From positions 1-64,000 of the forward strand of contig JAFYUS010000055.1 in the NCBI GenBank assembly GCA_017549505.1: a DNA stretch of 64,000 nucleotides, in the 5' to 3' direction. Below are positions 10,084-17,911 of the stretch, piece by piece. The position numbers and the translations under genes were made by a program. This stretch comes from Bacteroidales bacterium (GTDB taxonomy: Bacteria; Bacteroidota; Bacteroidia; Bacteroidales; UBA932). The stretch's first letter is position 1, and the number at the start of each line of letters is the position of its first letter. The notes beneath the pieces are model-generated. The model saw only the letters and a program-made list of their open reading frames with translations. It did not search any database and was not told the DNA's origin.

Positions 10084-12342
10084 ATGAAAAAGTATCTTTA
10101 TTCTGCGGCACTGCTTATTTTGGCTGCAGGCTGCGCAAGTCTGTCTCCTCAGGACAGACTTACTGTCAATGACAAGAAGATCAACAAGATCATCGCACAG
10201 ATGACTCTTGAGGAGAAGGTGGAGATGCTCCATAGCAAGACAAACATGTCTTCGGAGGGAGTTCCACGCCTCGGAATCCAGGACATCAAGTACACCGACG
10301 GACCTTTCGGTATCAGAGAGGAGAACGGAGACGGTTTCCGCTCGCTCGGCTGGACACTCGACTCAGCGACCTACTTCCCTACCGGATCTGCACTCGCAGC
10401 TACATGGTCAAAGGAGATGGCCTATAAGAACGGATGGGCGATGGGTAAGGAAGGACGTCTCAGAGGAAAGGACATCATCCTCGGTCCTGCAATCAACATC
10501 CAGCGTCTTCCTGTAGGAGGACGTACATACGAGTATCTCAGCGAGGACCCTGTTCTCAGCGCCAGACTTTCTGTCGAATACACCAAGGGTTCACAGGACG
10601 CCGGTACTGCTGTCTGCCTCAAGCACTATGCGCTCAACAACCAGGAGACTGACCGCGGAAGCGTTGACGTGATCGCTGACGAGCGTACAATGCGCGAGAT
10701 CTACCTAAAGCCTTTTGAAGCTGCCATCAAGGAAGGTGGTGCAATGTGCGTTATGCCTGCATACAACAAGGTCAACGGTTTCTACTGCTCTGAGAACGCC
10801 CACCTCAACAACGAGATCCTCCGCGACGAATGGGGATTCAAGGGTATGACAGTATCTGACTGGGGCGGTACCCACAGCACAATGGGCGCAGCTCTCGGCG
10901 GACTCTGCGTACAGATGACAGGTGACAACTACTTCGGCCAGGCCCTCATCGACTCTGTAAGAAACGGCGCTCTTGACGAGGCTGTAGTTGACGCAAAGGT
11001 CCGCGAAATCCTTCGTCTTCGCTTCGCTATCGAGCCGGTTCCTGAGGATGTAGCAAACACAATCATGACATCTCAGCCTGAGACCCAGAAGATCGCATAC
11101 GAAATCGCACAGAAGTCTATCGTCCTCCTCAAGAACGAGGCAGGCAATCTCCCTATCGCAAAAGATGTGAAGAAGATTGCTGTAATCGGTCAGAACGCAG
11201 TCCTCACTACAGCTGCCGGCGGTATCGGAGCAGGCGTGAAGACTCTCTATGAAATCAGCCCTCTCGAAGGTATTCAGGCAAGAGCTGAAAAGGCTGGCGT
11301 CGAGGTCGTATACGCACCTGGTTACAAGAACTACCAGATGAGAATGGGTTGGGGAAGACCTTCGGCAGGTCCTGTCAATCCACTCGTTGCAAATTCTATC
11401 GACGAGCCTGCAGACCCTGCACTCCTTGCTGAGGCAGTTGCTCTCGCAAAGGACGCTGACATGGTGATCTTCTTCGGCGGTACCAACAAGTCTATCGAGA
11501 CTGAGGGAAGCGACAGAAAGAACATCGATCTCCCATGCGGACAGAATGAGGTCATCAAGGCCCTCTACGAGGCTAACCCTAATGTTGCTACAGTCCTCAT
11601 TTCAGGCGGTCCTACAGACCTCCGTTACCTTGCACCATATTCACCTGCAATCGTACAGGGATGGTGGAACGGTCTTGAAGGCGGTACAGCACTTGCTGAA
11701 GTCCTCTTCGGCGACATCGCACCTTCTGGAAAGCTTCCTTTCACATTCCCTCTCAAGCTAGAGGATTCACCTGCATACGCAACTGGCAGCTTCCCTGGCG
11801 AAGGCTCAGGCGAAGACCTTTTCACCCTCATGTACCGCCTCGACGCTACCGGTTATACCCGCGAGCAGATCCAGGAGTACATCGCAAGTCTCCCTGATCC
11901 TGTATCAGAGTACAGAGAAGGTATCCTCGTAGGTTACAGATGGTTTGACACTAAGGACGTTCCTGTAATGTACGCATTCGGACACGGTCTCTCATACGTT
12001 GACTTCGAGTACGGCGCACTTACATGCAAGCAGAAGAAGGACAAGATCCAGGTAAGCTTCGACCTCAAGAACCTCGGCAACATGGAGGCTGACGAAGTTG
12101 CACAGCTTTATGTGAAGAGACTTGATTCAAAGGTCGAGCGTGCAGAGAAGGAGCTTGAAGCATTCGAAAGAGTTGCTCTCAAGGCTGGCGAAACCAAGAA
12201 CGTGACTCTCGAATTCCCTGTAAGCGAGCTTGCACACTGGGACAACGAGACCAACGGCTGGGTACTCGAGCCAGGCAAGATCGAGATCCTCGTAGGTTCT
12301 GCTTCAAACGACATCCGCCAGAGCATCCACACAGAAATCTAA
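10084..12342 (+). CDS. Lipoprotein GH3 beta-glycosidase
   Basis: A lipoprotein signal ends in AAGC (Cys about residue 18). The barrel domain carries CLKHYALNNQETDRG and the nucleophile Asp259 in VSDWGG. The sandwich domain begins near 345 (KSIVLLKNEAGNLPI) and holds Glu474 in IETEGSDR as candidate acid/base. The extension around 570-610 (SFPGEGSGEDLFTLMYRLD) and the C-terminal fibronectin III-like domain (VAQLYV) fit bacterial beta-glucosidases of about 750 residues. The gene is transcribed divergently from the previous GH3 gene and ends at its own strong terminator, so it is a single-gene unit. Outer-membrane or periplasmic trimming of beta-linked oligosaccharides is the likely job. Confidence 0.87.
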   Translation: MKKYLYSAALLILAAGCASLSPQDRLTVNDKKINKIIAQMTLEEKVEMLHSKTNMSSEGVPRLGIQDIKYTDGPFGIREENGDGFRSLGWTLDSATYFPTGSALAATWSKEMAYKNGWAMGKEGRLRGKDIILGPAINIQRLPVGGRTYEYLSEDPVLSARLSVEYTKGSQDAGTAVCLKHYALNNQETDRGSVDVIADERTMREIYLKPFEAAIKEGGAMCVMPAYNKVNGFYCSENAHLNNEILRDEWGFKGMTVSDWGGTHSTMGAALGGLCVQMTGDNYFGQALIDSVRNGALDEAVVDAKVREILRLRFAIEPVPEDVANTIMTSQPETQKIAYEIAQKSIVLLKNEAGNLPIAKDVKKIAVIGQNAVLTTAAGGIGAGVKTLYEISPLEGIQARAEKAGVEVVYAPGYKNYQMRMGWGRPSAGPVNPLVANSIDEPADPALLAEAVALAKDADMVIFFGGTNKSIETEGSDRKNIDLPCGQNEVIKALYEANPNVATVLISGGPTDLRYLAPYSPAIVQGWWNGLEGGTALAEVLFGDIAPSGKLPFTFPLKLEDSPAYATGSFPGEGSGEDLFTLMYRLDATGYTREQIQEYIASLPDPVSEYREGILVGYRWFDTKDVPVMYAFGHGLSYVDFEYGALTCKQKKDKIQVSFDLKNLGNMEADEVAQLYVKRLDSKVERAEKELEAFERVALKAGETKNVTLEFPVSELAHWDNETNGWVLEPGKIEILVGSASNDIRQSIHTEI

Positions 12343-12365
12343 ACCACTGACAATTAACTTATTGA

Positions 12366-12406
12366 AAAGCCATGGTGAAATTTAAATCACCATGGCTTTA
12401 ATTTTG
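12366..12406 (+). terminator. Strong terminator after the GH3 gene
   Basis: Perfect 13-bp stem AAAGCCATGGTGA (12366-12378) / TCACCATGGCTTT (12387-12399), 8-base loop, then a T-rich tail (AATTTT). Confidence 0.8.
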
Positions 12407-12455
12407 GCATAATGCTTGGTTAAGGGGCGTATTACGAATAATTGACAAAGTCCCT

Positions 12456-12629
12456 ATGAGAACCTTTATTGAGGATTATCTTTATGATCCGTCGGCAGCA
12501 ATAGCTTCTGCAGCAGAAGCATCAGCAAGCCTTGATTGGGCAAACGACATAGATGATGAAATCATCTGGTCACAACTCGCCAGCGGCGAATTCAAAATGT
12601 ACGAAGAAATCGTTAAACCCCTGTCCTAA
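12456..12629 (+). CDS. Small acidic hypothetical protein (57 aa)
   Basis: An ATG-to-TAA frame of 57 codons starting MRTFIEDYLYDPSAAIASAA and ending in EEIVKPLS. The product is acidic and Ala-rich, with Trp residues in LDWAND and IIWSQL, and could be helical. There is no signal peptide or membrane segment. It lies between a strong terminator and the convergent esterase, whose stop codon is only 2 bases away. I see no clear promoter. I do not recognise a family. It may be a real small gene or a remnant of a larger one; the non-random composition favours coding. Confidence 0.4.
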   Translation: MRTFIEDYLYDPSAAIASAAEASASLDWANDIDDEIIWSQLASGEFKMYEEIVKPLS

Positions 12630-12631
12630 GT

Positions 12632-13747
12632 CTATTTGAAGAGTCTCTGCGCAAGAGCGTGAAGGTTCTGTCTCCATGCCTCCCAGCTGTGACCGCCAGT
12701 AACGTCATGGTATTCATACCTGATACCGGCTTCGTCAAAAAGCTTGAGAGTCTCCTTGCAGTTGTTGTATGCGATATCTGACGGGCCACCCTGGGTGAAT
12801 ACAAGCTGCTTGAAATTCCTGTTATAGCGGTCAGCTTCCTTCTTCAGACGCACACGTTCAAATTCATATACCTCCTTGTTTCCAGGGGCGAAGCTTGCAC
12901 TGAGCACCCACACGTGGCTGAACATCTCAGGATTGTTCAATGTGGTCTCCAGTGTCTCCATTCCACCCATGGAAAGACCTGCCATGGCACGGTTAGCCTG
13001 GTCTGTATGGACACGGTAATTATCCTCGATGAACGGGATGATGCTCTTGACCATATCCTCTGCGAATACAGGTACCTCGCCCATCATGTTGCCGTCAGGC
13101 ATTTCAATCGAACCGTTAGGCATGACCACGACCATCGGCACCATCTTACCTTCGGCCATGAGATTATCCAGAATAAGACCTGCTGCACCTACGCCCGGCC
13201 ATGAGACATCGGTATCACCACCGCCATGGACAAGATAAAGCACCGGAAGAGTATCTGTAGACTTTTCGTAACCGGCAGGGGTCCATACATGAAGACGGCG
13301 GAGCTGTCCGAGAGGCTCGGACCAGTAATACCTTTCAGCCACGGCACCATGAGGCACATTCTTCATGGCGAAGAACTCGTTTCCTGATGGATCTACAGTC
13401 AGAAGAGCGGATGTCTCGGATGCATCCGGTGCCTTCGGGTCGTATACCTGAATGCCGTCGACCATGAACTTGTAACGATATACACCGCTGACCATCTTTG
13501 AAATTCTTCCTTTCCATACGCCATTCTCCTCCTTTGTGAAAGTTACCGGCTTATCCCACGGAAGGTCACCTGTCACAGCGACTTTCTCAGCCTTCGGGGC
13601 ATAGATCTGGAAGACCACAGATTTGTCTGGAAGTACGACTGTCGAACGAAGAGTATCGTTCGGGGTAGGCTGACGGAACCATCCCTGGGCACCGGCAGCA
13701 CCGGCGAGCATAAGCATCGCACAAAGAGTAGAAATGATCTTTTTCAT
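12632..13747 (-). CDS. Secreted CE1-type carbohydrate esterase, fifth of the region
   Basis: I place the start at 13747 (MKKIIS) rather than the in-frame ATG three codons upstream (13756), because a TAAATTTG -7 element at 13774-13767 would leave almost no leader for the longer form. A signal peptide ends at GAAGAQ. An early-set/CBM48-like domain (GVYRYKFMVDG) precedes the alpha/beta-hydrolase. LPVLYLVHGGGDTDVSW replaces the paralogues' GGDEDAW version, the nucleophile is Ser259 in GLSMGGM, and the triad His lies in TGGHSW. It is the most divergent of the four early-set esterases. It is a stand-alone minus-strand gene facing away from the main cluster, so it may be regulated separately. Confidence 0.84.
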   Translation of the reverse strand: MKKIISTLCAMLMLAGAAGAQGWFRQPTPNDTLRSTVVLPDKSVVFQIYAPKAEKVAVTGDLPWDKPVTFTKEENGVWKGRISKMVSGVYRYKFMVDGIQVYDPKAPDASETSALLTVDPSGNEFFAMKNVPHGAVAERYYWSEPLGQLRRLHVWTPAGYEKSTDTLPVLYLVHGGGDTDVSWPGVGAAGLILDNLMAEGKMVPMVVVMPNGSIEMPDGNMMGEVPVFAEDMVKSIIPFIEDNYRVHTDQANRAMAGLSMGGMETLETTLNNPEMFSHVWVLSASFAPGNKEVYEFERVRLKKEADRYNRNFKQLVFTQGGPSDIAYNNCKETLKLFDEAGIRYEYHDVTGGHSWEAWRQNLHALAQRLFK

Positions 13748-13766
13748 AGAAAACATATGTTTAGGA

Positions 13767-13774
13767 CAAATTTA
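13767..13774 (-). promoter_or_regulatory. -7 element for the minus-strand esterase
   Basis: Minus-strand TAAATTTG (TAnnTTTG), 20 bases before the ATG at 13747. No clear TTTG at -33. Its position decides in favour of the downstream start codon. Confidence 0.4.
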
Positions 13775-13820
13775 ACCGAAATGCATTTACACCGGTTATC
13801 GGTCCGTTCAATAATGTTTT

Positions 13821-15035
13821 CTATTTGTTCATGTCATCGGAAAGAGTCTCTTCGAGCTCTTCCATACCGACTTCCGGAGGAAGAGGTTTTTTCGGATTCT
13901 TCGGGATGCCGTAGCTTATCAGCCTGTTGGCGGCACCGACGATGCTCTGTCCTCTCTCGCGAAGTTTCCTGTCGCATGCATCATAATATTTCAGGGCATC
14001 CTCAAGCTTCTCGCCCATCTTCGCATGGGCGGTGCAGAAGTCTGACACACGAGCGAGCATCATCTCGGCAGCAGCTATTATCTGCTGCTGGTTCGCCACC
14101 TGCTCGTGGTGTTTCCACGCTATGCTTATCATACGAAGGAACGGCATGATGGTCTCCTCAGTAGTGATGAGAACCTTCTGCTCATATGCTTCCTGCCATA
14201 GATTGCGGTCAGCCTCGTATGCCAGTCTCAGTGCCGAGTATACCGGCACGAACATGATCACGAAATCCAGCATCCTGTGACCAGGCTTCAGATACCTGCT
14301 GTAATCCTTCTTCGAGAGCCTGCGCACCTGCTCCTTCATGGCCGCAAGGTTGCGGGCCATGGCCTCGGCCTTGACGACTTCGTCGTCGGCCGAGTAATAG
14401 TCGTACATCGCAGTAAGTACGACCTTCGAATCGACGATGATGTCATTACCGTCAGGATAATGGAGGATGAAGTCCGGACGCATCCTGCGGTCCGTATCTT
14501 CATTGTAGATTATGTTTCCGTGCTCATCACGAAGGGTCTCCTCCTTGTCGTAGTCGCGTCCTTCGCGAAGGCCCTCGGAAGTGAAGAGATTGTCTAGAAT
14601 CACCTCACCCCAGTTGCCCTGGGCCTTGTTACGGCCCTTGAGGGCTTCGGCAAGATTGTCCGCCTTGTCACCTATGGACATGGTCTGTTCACGAAGGTTC
14701 CTTACAGCATTGTCGATGTTCTCCTTCAAGGTCTGCGAGGCTGCGACATGCGCCATGCGGTTCTTCTCGAACGCATCCTTCATGCTGTTGATGTCCTTGT
14801 CCAGCCCTGCAGAAAGGTTCTCGAACAGGGCCGAGGCCCTCTGTTCGAGCTCCTGCTCGCGTGCCTTCAGCACCCGCTCGCTTTCAGAGGTCATCTGCGC
14901 CTTCAGCATCTCCATCATGAGAGAAGTATCCATAGTATTCTTCCTTGCTGACACCAATGCAGCAACAAGATACGCAAGCAGTGCCGTAAGTAGCACTGCC
15001 GACGCTATTATGATTATCAAAGTCGTGGTTGTCAT
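13821..15035 (-). CDS. rmuC: DNA recombination protein RmuC
   Basis: Residues 5-28 form a membrane-anchoring helix (LIIIIASAVLLTALLAYLV). A long coiled coil follows (about 35-125), then the RmuC core with NWGEVILDNLF, RPDFILHYPDG and IIVDSKV, which resembles restriction-endonuclease-like nuclease motifs. The family limits certain recombination events such as inversions at short inverted repeats and is predicted to be a nuclease. The length of 404 residues is typical. It is followed by the divergent space before the esterase promoter; a -7 element at 15070-15063 suggests its own transcript. Confidence 0.9.
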   Translation of the reverse strand: MTTTTLIIIIASAVLLTALLAYLVAALVSARKNTMDTSLMMEMLKAQMTSESERVLKAREQELEQRASALFENLSAGLDKDINSMKDAFEKNRMAHVAASQTLKENIDNAVRNLREQTMSIGDKADNLAEALKGRNKAQGNWGEVILDNLFTSEGLREGRDYDKEETLRDEHGNIIYNEDTDRRMRPDFILHYPDGNDIIVDSKVVLTAMYDYYSADDEVVKAEAMARNLAAMKEQVRRLSKKDYSRYLKPGHRMLDFVIMFVPVYSALRLAYEADRNLWQEAYEQKVLITTEETIMPFLRMISIAWKHHEQVANQQQIIAAAEMMLARVSDFCTAHAKMGEKLEDALKYYDACDRKLRERGQSIVGAANRLISYGIPKNPKKPLPPEVGMEELEETLSDDMNK

Positions 15036-15062
15036 GGTTACAAATCAGTAAAGAGACACGTT

Positions 15063-15070
15063 CAAATCTA
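15063..15070 (-). promoter_or_regulatory. -7 element upstream of rmuC
   Basis: Minus-strand TAGATTTG (TAnnTTTG), 28 bases before the rmuC ATG at 15035. The -33 position falls inside the end of the upstream gene and shows no clear TTTG. Confidence 0.35.
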
Positions 15071-15071
15071 T

Positions 15072-16562
15072 CTAAAGCAGCATATATCTTCGATATATCC
15101 TGGATTTACTGCCAGCTTTCAAAATAAACGGCAACGTAGAAAGATCAAACGCGTCAAAAAGAGCATCAGAAAGTGACGGATTGGAAGCTATTACGTCATC
15201 TACGTTAATAATAAGCACTTTAGCCTTGGCATTCCCGGCAACAAGACGGCGCGCGGCCTCTTTCTGCTCAGCACAGACATTGCAGCCGTCCGTAACGAAC
15301 ATGATGTAGTTCTGATCTCCGCGCAATCCGCGGAGTCTGAACTCACCGGTACGCGTCTTTTTCGAAGTCAGCAAAGTACCGGGAAGCTTGAGATCCGGAA
15401 GCCTTTTTCCCGGGGTGGATTTCGACAGAAGGTCGTCATACATCTGCGCCATTCCGACGACTTTCAGAGAGTCGTCCTGGGTCTTCCAGACATCCGGTCT
15501 AGACAGGATCTTCTCCTTGATCAGACGGTCCATTCCTTCCTTGAAACCTTCTCCTCTCTGGAGGCTGAGATAGTACATCAGGTCGCCGGTCATCTGTCGG
15601 AACATCAGTGTATCACCTTTAAACAAAGTATTGGCTTCTATATAGTTAGAGACATCATCCACTTCTTTTGCAGAGACCTCACCTGAACCGAAAAGACTGT
15701 CATAAAGTTCGATAGACTCATCGTTTCCGTACTCAAGTTCCACCTCCTCAAAAACAGGACTGAGCATCTGCGACAGTGCATGCGCATCAAGACCTCTGCC
15801 AAGTATCGTCCCGTCTGGAGCGATGAGGAACATACGTGGAGTCTGGATGACCCCGTACTTCCTCTGGAAATCGTAGCTCAGGTCAGGATCCCAAAGATGG
15901 CGGACACGCGTTTTCCTGACGTCGAGATCCAGCTGTTCAGCCACATATTTCCGCCAGCTTTCTTCATCATCGGAGGCATATACGGCAATGAAATCGACAG
16001 GATAATCTTCATCCTCTAAAAGGTTCCTCAACAATATCGTCTGAACCTTGCAGGTCGCACATGAAGTATCATAGAAATACAGGACGGAGAATCTGTCGGA
16101 CTGTTCGTCGAACAGGGTTACAGGGTCACCTTCCATATCGTAAAGATGGAGTTCCGGAGCGCTGTTTCCAATGAGGGACTGACGGTTGAATTCGGCAAAG
16201 ACACGGGCTGCAAGGAGCTCCGTTTCATTCCTCATCTTCACCTTTCCGGAAGCTATCCATCTGTCAAAAACATGGATGGCCACAGCCTCTGAACCCATGA
16301 CATGAGAGTCCCTGTAATGCTCATATGCCGACAATGTAACATGCTGACGCATAAGGGAATCCAGACAGGTTTCAATCAGAAAGTCACACTCCCCTTTCTG
16401 TACCCCGGGCCCATCAAACTCTATCGCCTCAAAGTACTCCGCCAGTCTCGTATCCAAAGCCTTCCGTACAGTAGAATCAAGCTGCGCAAACGCCTCCCCC
16501 GCCACCGTCAAAAACAGCAGCGCCACCCCCAGAAAATACCTCATCTTTTGTCTAATCCGCAT
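15072..16562 (-). CDS. Secreted protein with two thioredoxin-like CxxC domains (DUF5106/TlpA-like)
   Basis: A signal peptide ends near AFAQ. The better start may be MRYFLG (residue 7), which puts the hydrophobic core directly after the initiator. A helical region (about 30-130) resembles the DUF5106 segment of Bacteroidota TlpA-like proteins. The first thioredoxin-like domain has CATC at residues 168-171 (YFYDTSCATCK) and a cis-Pro region near TPRMFL. A second redox-like segment near the C-terminus carries CNVC at residues 427-430 and ends in LSTLPFILKAG. The likely role is periplasmic disulfide exchange or envelope redox control. The start is 9 bases after the coaD stop, so the two are probably co-transcribed. 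Confidence 0.72.
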   Translation of the reverse strand: MRIRQKMRYFLGVALLFLTVAGEAFAQLDSTVRKALDTRLAEYFEAIEFDGPGVQKGECDFLIETCLDSLMRQHVTLSAYEHYRDSHVMGSEAVAIHVFDRWIASGKVKMRNETELLAARVFAEFNRQSLIGNSAPELHLYDMEGDPVTLFDEQSDRFSVLYFYDTSCATCKVQTILLRNLLEDEDYPVDFIAVYASDDEESWRKYVAEQLDLDVRKTRVRHLWDPDLSYDFQRKYGVIQTPRMFLIAPDGTILGRGLDAHALSQMLSPVFEEVELEYGNDESIELYDSLFGSGEVSAKEVDDVSNYIEANTLFKGDTLMFRQMTGDLMYYLSLQRGEGFKEGMDRLIKEKILSRPDVWKTQDDSLKVVGMAQMYDDLLSKSTPGKRLPDLKLPGTLLTSKKTRTGEFRLRGLRGDQNYIMFVTDGCNVCAEQKEAARRLVAGNAKAKVLIINVDDVIASNPSLSDALFDAFDLSTLPFILKAGSKSRIYRRYMLL

Positions 16563-16571
16563 CCTTGTTGA

Positions 16572-17030
16572 TTATAGTTCAACACCTTCGGGGACAAACA
16601 GAGAAGTATCACCCCCATGCTTGAGAAGATCCCTGACAGCCGTAGAGGAAATATGAGCATACTCCTGAGCCGTAGGAATGATGATGGTCTCGATATCCGG
16701 TGCAAGCTTACGGTTCGCATCCGCAATCGACCTCTCAGTCTCGAAGTCTATCATGTTCCTGACTCCACGCACGATGTGTCTGATGCCAAGTTCACGACAC
16801 TTGTCGATAGTCAGATTATCATACTGGATGATGCTGACACCTTCGAGCCCTGCAGTCGCCTGGCTTATTATCTCCAGTCTCTTCTCATTAGGAAAGAAGC
16901 CCCTCTTGTCTATATTGATACCGATAGCCACGACGACTTCATCGAACATCGTGAGAGCCCTCTTCAGAATATTGAGATGGCCCGCGGTGAAAGGATCGAA
17001 CGATCCCGGAAACATTGCAACTCTCTTCAT
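16572..17030 (-). CDS. coaD: Phosphopantetheine adenylyltransferase
   Basis: The protein opens with MKRVAMFPGSFDPFTAGHLN, holding the nucleotidyltransferase TxGH motif at residues 15-18, and later shows RGVRNMIDFETE and HISSTAVRDLL. It transfers AMP from ATP to 4'-phosphopantetheine, the penultimate step of coenzyme A synthesis, in the cytoplasm. Its 152 residues are the normal length. It is followed at 9 bases by the double-thioredoxin gene. Upstream lies a repeat-rich gap separating it from ung. Confidence 0.96.
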   Translation of the reverse strand: MKRVAMFPGSFDPFTAGHLNILKRALTMFDEVVVAIGINIDKRGFFPNEKRLEIISQATAGLEGVSIIQYDNLTIDKCRELGIRHIVRGVRNMIDFETERSIADANRKLAPDIETIIIPTAQEYAHISSTAVRDLLKHGGDTSLFVPEGVEL

Positions 17031-17036
17031 ATTGAT

Positions 17037-17125
17037 TCAAAAGCACAAAAATGTACCTGTTTTGTTCTTTTACCCTATAATTTCAGGGTCAAAAGCACAA
17101 ATCAGGGGGATTTTGTGCTTTTGAC
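17037..17125. repeat. Triplicated 13-bp element between ung and coaD
   Basis: TCAAAAGCACAAA occurs at 17037-17049 and 17089-17101 in direct orientation and at 17112-17124 inverted. The last two copies make a hairpin with a 14-bp stem and a 10-base loop. A small inverted repeat CCCT...AGGG lies next to it (17073-17088). It may act as the ung transcript end or as a protein-binding site; no T-run follows the stem on the minus strand. Confidence 0.5.
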
Positions 17126-17137
17126 GTTACCTGGCGT

Positions 17138-17809
17138 CTAAAGCTGCCAGTCAATCGGAGCCTTGCCCTGAGCCGACAGGAATGCGTTGGCCCGGGAGAA
17201 GTGGCGGCAGCCGAAGAACGCTCCGCGAGCGAGCGGAGACGGGTGCGCCGCTTCCAGCACATGGTGTCTCGAATGGTCTATCAATGCACTTTTAGACCTT
17301 GCGAAATTTCCCCACAGCATGAACACGATGCCTTCACAATTATCTGATATATATTTGATTACTGCATCAGTAAACTCTTCCCAACCTATCTTCCCGTGGG
17401 AAGTAGGGGCGCCTGCACGGACAGTCAGGACGGCGTTCAGAAGAAGCACTCCCTGACGGGCCCATTTCTCAAGGTCAGGGTATCCGCTCATCTTGACGCC
17501 TAGGTCAGACTCGATCTCCTTGAAGATGTTCTTCAGAGAAGGTGGTGCAGTAACCGAGGCGGGCACCGAGAATGAAAGTCCATGGGCCTGACCGGGACCA
17601 TGGTATGGATCCTGCCCTAAAATGACGACCTTAAGCTTATCGAGGGGCGTCAGGTCAAAAGCCCTGAAAATCTGGCTTCCGGGGGGATAGATCACCTGTC
17701 CTTCAGCCTTTTCCTTATGCAGAAAACGCACCAGCGACTCGAAATACGGTTTCCCGAATTCGCCCGCCAGCGCGTCCTTCCAGCTCTTTTCTATGCGCAC
17801 TTCTGCCAT
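17138..17809 (-). CDS. ung: Uracil-DNA glycosylase
   Basis: Family 1 UDG. The catalytic Asp67 sits in GQDPYHGPGQAHGL and the second conserved block is AAHPSPLARGAFFG, with a His for the active site and the DNA-intercalating loop; FSRAN follows. I start at MAEVRIEKSWK (17809) because the frame's further 17 upstream codons encode a sequence unlike the family and the shorter form gives the usual 223 residues. The enzyme removes uracil from DNA in base-excision repair. A GC-rich repeat separates it from the upstream lon gene. Confidence 0.95.
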   Translation of the reverse strand: MAEVRIEKSWKDALAGEFGKPYFESLVRFLHKEKAEGQVIYPPGSQIFRAFDLTPLDKLKVVILGQDPYHGPGQAHGLSFSVPASVTAPPSLKNIFKEIESDLGVKMSGYPDLEKWARQGVLLLNAVLTVRAGAPTSHGKIGWEEFTDAVIKYISDNCEGIVFMLWGNFARSKSALIDHSRHHVLEAAHPSPLARGAFFGCRHFSRANAFLSAQGKAPIDWQL

Positions 17810-17850
17810 AAAAGTCTTGATGGTAATTTGATTGATTGACCGATGTAAGT

Positions 17851-17899
17851 GACATGCCACCCCCGGCTAGGGGGTGCCTGCCAAGCAGGCGGGGGTCAC
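17851..17899. repeat. GC-rich nested inverted repeat between lon and ung
   Basis: Two adjacent hairpins, CACCCCC/GGGGGTG (17859-17865 with 17869-17876) and GCCTGC/GCAGGC, are enclosed by GTGAC...GTCAC. The compact cloverleaf-like fold with a GTCA-type end resembles a repetitive extragenic palindrome. It has no T-run, so a simple terminator is less likely. Confidence 0.5.
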
Positions 17900-17911
17900 T
17901 GGAATCGGCGA

